From positions 1-64,000 of the forward strand of contig CALBYK010000248.1 of assembly GCA_937889855.1 (NCBI GenBank): a stretch of 64,000 nt of DNA, written 5' to 3'. Numbering within the stretch: the first letter of the stretch is position 1; each line of letters opens with the position of its first letter. Shown piece after piece: positions 62,076 through 64,000 of the stretch. A program made the translations under genes and the position numbers. The notes below the pieces were generated by a model that saw nothing but the letters and a program-made list of their open reading frames with translations, made no database searches and was not told the origin of the DNA. Source of the stretch: an uncultured Prevotella sp. (GTDB taxonomy: Bacteria; Bacteroidota; Bacteroidia; Bacteroidales; Bacteroidaceae).

Positions 62076-62537
62076 TTAGTCACCGTCCGGGGCGTAGAGG
62101 AAGTCGTGCAGCGGGTCGGGATAATCGAATATCTCGCCCTCGCGGAAGAACCGCTTCATCTCTATCTCGGCAGTCTCCACAGAGTCGGAGGCGTGGATGA
62201 TGTTCTCCTGCCCACTCATAGAGTAGTCGCCGCGTATGGTGCCTGGGGCGGCCTTTCGTCCGTTGGTGGCTCCCACGATGTTGCGCACTACTGTCACGGC
62301 GCTGTTGCCCTCAACGCACATTGCCACTACCGGGGCCGACTTCATTGAGGCGGTGAGCCAGGGGAAGAACGGACGGTCAACGAGGTGGGCATAGTGCTCG
62401 TTGAGAATCTTGTCGTCAAGCTGCATCATCTTCATTCCGACAATGCGCAGACCCTTACGTTCGAGGCGGTTTATAACTTCGCCGATGAGACGGCGCTGCA
62501 CAGTACATGGCTTCAAAAGAATTAATGTCTTTTCCAT
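62076..62537 (-). CDS. ndk: Nucleoside diphosphate kinase
   Basis: A 153-residue Ndk with LLKPCTVQRRLIGEVI at the N-terminus (usual KPDAVxRxLxGEI) and the catalytic histidine in GQENIIHASDSVETAE. It exchanges terminal phosphates between nucleoside di- and triphosphates. A -7 element lies at 62582-62589; the MaoC-like gene follows after 26 bases. Confidence 0.96.
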   Translation of the reverse strand: MEKTLILLKPCTVQRRLIGEVINRLERKGLRIVGMKMMQLDDKILNEHYAHLVDRPFFPWLTASMKSAPVVAMCVEGNSAVTVVRNIVGATNGRKAAPGTIRGDYSMSGQENIIHASDSVETAEIEMKRFFREGEIFDYPDPLHDFLYAPDGD

Positions 62538-62581
62538 ATAGAATAGTGTTTTGTTGTTATTGTATTTGGATTGTACATATG

Positions 62582-62589
62582 CAAAGATA
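62582..62589 (-). promoter_or_regulatory. Promoter -7 element of ndk
   Basis: TATCTTTG followed by C on the minus strand, 44 bases ahead of the ndk start codon. Confidence 0.5.
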
Positions 62590-62606
62590 AGTATTTTATA
62601 TTTATT

Positions 62607-62640
62607 TTTGATGTTTTACGCCTAAAAATCAGTAATTTTG
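62607..62640 (+). promoter_or_regulatory. Promoter of the U32 peptidase gene, possibly leaderless
   Basis: TTTG at 62607-62610, 22-base spacer, TAATTTTG at 62633-62640. The ATG at 62647 is only 6 bases past the -7 element, so transcription would start at or beside the start codon. Confidence 0.5.
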
Positions 62641-62646
62641 CACATT

Positions 62647-63897
62647 ATGAACAATACAACGATACGAGATTATGAGATAATGGCGCCCGTAGGCTCTCGC
62701 GAGAGCTTGCAGGCGGCAATACAGGCTGGTGCAGACAGCATCTACTTTGGCGTGGAGCAGCTCAACATGCGTTCACACTCCGCAAACCACTTCACTATTG
62801 ACGACCTCCGCGAGATTGCCGCCACATGTGCCGAGCACGGCATGAAGAGCTATCTCACGGTGAACACCATCATATACGACGAGGACGTTGAGTTGATGCA
62901 CCAGATTATTGATGCTGCGCATGAGGCCAATATCTCCGCCGTCATTGCCAGCGACGTGGCGGTTATGACCTACTGCCGCCAGGTCGGCGTTGAGGTGCAC
63001 CTTTCCACTCAACTCAACATAAGCAACGCCGAGGCGCTTAAGTTCTACGCCCAGTTTGCCGATGTGGTGGTGCTGGCGCGCGAGCTCAACATGGACCAGG
63101 TGGCATACATCCATGAGCAGATAGAGAAGCAGCAGATACGCGGTCCCAAGGGTGAGCTGGTGCGCATAGAGATGTTCTGCCACGGAGCGCTGTGCATGGC
63201 GGTGAGCGGCAAGTGCTACATGAGCCTCATGAATACGGGGCGCTCCGCCAACCGCGGCGCCTGCATGCAGCTGTGCCGCCGCTCCTACACCGTGACCGAC
63301 AACGAGACGGGCACACAGCTCGAGATTGACAACAAGTACATCATGTCGCCAAAGGACCTTAAGACCGTGCGCTTTATCGACCGTATGATGAAGAGCGGCG
63401 TGCGCGTGTTCAAGATTGAGGGCAGGGCGCGCGGCGCTGAGTATGTATACAACGTGGTGAAGTGCTACAAGGAGGCCATACAGGCGGTGCTCGACGGCAC
63501 GTTCACCGAGGAGAAGAAGGACGCGTGGGACGAGCGTCTCGCCACCGTCTTCAACCGTGGCTTCTGGGACGGCTACTACCAGGGGCAGACCCTCGGCGAG
63601 TGGAACAGCAACTACGGGTCGAACGCCACGGAGAAGAAGGTGTACGTGGGTCGCGGCGTGAAGTACTTCTCGAAGCTCGGCGTGGCTGAGTTCACGTGCG
63701 AGGCTGCGGAGTTCTCCGTGGGCGACAAGCTTCTCATCACCGGCCCGACTACGGGTGTGATGTATGTCGATGTGGACGAGATACGCTACGACCTCAAGCC
63801 TGTGGAAACCGCGCGCAAGGGGCAGCACGTGTCGTTCCGCGTGCCGGGCAAGATACGCCCAAGCGACAAACTCTTTAAATTGGAGAAAGTAGAATAA
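62647..63897 (+). CDS. Peptidase U32 family protein
   Basis: From ATG 62647 a 416-residue TIM-barrel-like U32 protein with IMAPVGSRESLQAAIQAGAD at the N-terminus, SDVAVMTYCRQVGVEVHLST in the middle, and the family signature EMFCHGALCMAVSGKCYMS with conserved cysteines (a further pair in RGACMQLCRRSY). U32 proteins include RlhA/TrhP-type RNA hydroxylation factors and collagenase-like proteins; Fe-S-dependent RNA modification is the more likely role for cytoplasmic single-domain forms. A TTG three codons upstream (62638) is in frame but overlaps the -7 element and is rejected. SufE-like follows after 6 bases. Confidence 0.9.
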   Translation: MNNTTIRDYEIMAPVGSRESLQAAIQAGADSIYFGVEQLNMRSHSANHFTIDDLREIAATCAEHGMKSYLTVNTIIYDEDVELMHQIIDAAHEANISAVIASDVAVMTYCRQVGVEVHLSTQLNISNAEALKFYAQFADVVVLARELNMDQVAYIHEQIEKQQIRGPKGELVRIEMFCHGALCMAVSGKCYMSLMNTGRSANRGACMQLCRRSYTVTDNETGTQLEIDNKYIMSPKDLKTVRFIDRMMKSGVRVFKIEGRARGAEYVYNVVKCYKEAIQAVLDGTFTEEKKDAWDERLATVFNRGFWDGYYQGQTLGEWNSNYGSNATEKKVYVGRGVKYFSKLGVAEFTCEAAEFSVGDKLLITGPTTGVMYVDVDEIRYDLKPVETARKGQHVSFRVPGKIRPSDKLFKLEKVE

Positions 63898-63903
63898 CAA
63901 GAT

Positions 63904-64000
63904 ATGACAATCAACGAAGCACAAGACGAAGTCATTGAACAGTTTCAGGACTTCACCGACTGGATGGACAAGTACCAGTTGCTAATCGACCTCGGTGGCG
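63904..64000 (+). CDS. sufE: SufE-family Fe-S assembly protein, 5' part only
   Basis: The first 32 codons are in the window: MTINEAQDEVIEQFQDFTDW followed by MDKYQLLIDLG. This is the SufE N-terminal pattern (FxxxxDWxxKYxxLIxLG). SufE takes persulfide sulfur from the cysteine desulfurase SufS for Fe-S cluster synthesis. It starts 6 bases after the U32 stop and is probably cotranscribed with it, which suits a U32 protein needing Fe-S clusters. The catalytic Cys lies beyond the window. Confidence 0.85.
   Translation, partial: MTINEAQDEVIEQFQDFTDWMDKYQLLIDLGG

Overview
The window is a stretch of chromosome from a member of the Bacteroidales, most likely Prevotellaceae. The evidence is the recurring Bacteroidota promoter signal (TTTG or TTG about 19-22 bases ahead of TAnnTTTG), the near absence of Shine-Dalgarno sequences, families largely restricted to the phylum (Omp28-like proteins, a DUF6029-like barrel, DUF4292, S46 dipeptidyl peptidase, TGS-type nucleoside kinase, SpmA-SpmB fusion) and a rimP-nusA-infB operon with a long low-complexity IF-2 N-terminus. 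No rRNA, tRNA, CRISPR array, insertion sequence or prophage was seen.

Layout. 1-5.7 kb: a glutamine amidotransferase cut by the window edge, an Lrp/AsnC regulator, an M15-type peptidase, a nucleoside kinase and a Na/Pi cotransporter. 5.9-11.7 kb: a five-gene envelope cluster (TlpA-like thioredoxin, outer-membrane barrel, two Omp28-like CxxC proteins, and two secreted proteins sharing a C-terminal tail). 11.8-18.1 kb, minus strand: flavodiiron protein, sugar kinase, RecA, a saccharopine/carboxynorspermidine dehydrogenase-type enzyme, a conserved hypothetical, YbeY and CoaD. 18.2-24.9 kb, plus strand: SpmAB-like membrane protein, polysaccharide flippase, S46 and S41 peptidases. 25.0-28.6 kb: AT-rich accessory island A. 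28.6-40.9 kb, minus strand: housekeeping genes (lgt, ychF, thioesterase, WbqC-like, lepB, dapB, DbpA-like helicase, infB, nusA, rimP). 41.0-48.7 kb: accessory island B. 48.7-64 kb: EnvC-like, DUF4292 and TPR proteins with dut; dgt; ackA and pta; cdaA and folP; murF; a frameshifted small membrane protein; MaoC-like hydratase; ndk; U32 peptidase; the start of a SufE-like gene.

The most unusual content is in the two islands and between genes. Each island pairs minus-strand lipoproteins with a divergent plus-strand gene for a protein that has a lipobox, periplasmic TPR-like repeats, one membrane helix, a coiled coil and a C-terminal helix-turn-helix. This reads as a membrane-tethered one-component regulator. 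The island A copy is broken by a small deletion; the island B copy is intact and overlaps a multi-pass membrane protein by 8 bases.

Three intergenic arrays share one strict geometry: four 15-bp near-palindromes (TACC...GGTA) separated by 7-base spacers, an exact 22-bp period over 81 bp. Two further dispersed families are present: GTAGGAGG-type hairpins, partly as inverted pairs, and composite elements made of AAGCCT-type decamers plus a CCCCTC/GAGGGG hairpin. A hairpin followed by a T-run sits in the predicted 5' leader of rimP-nusA-infB and could be an attenuator.

All function calls come from reading motifs and architecture; no database search was run.
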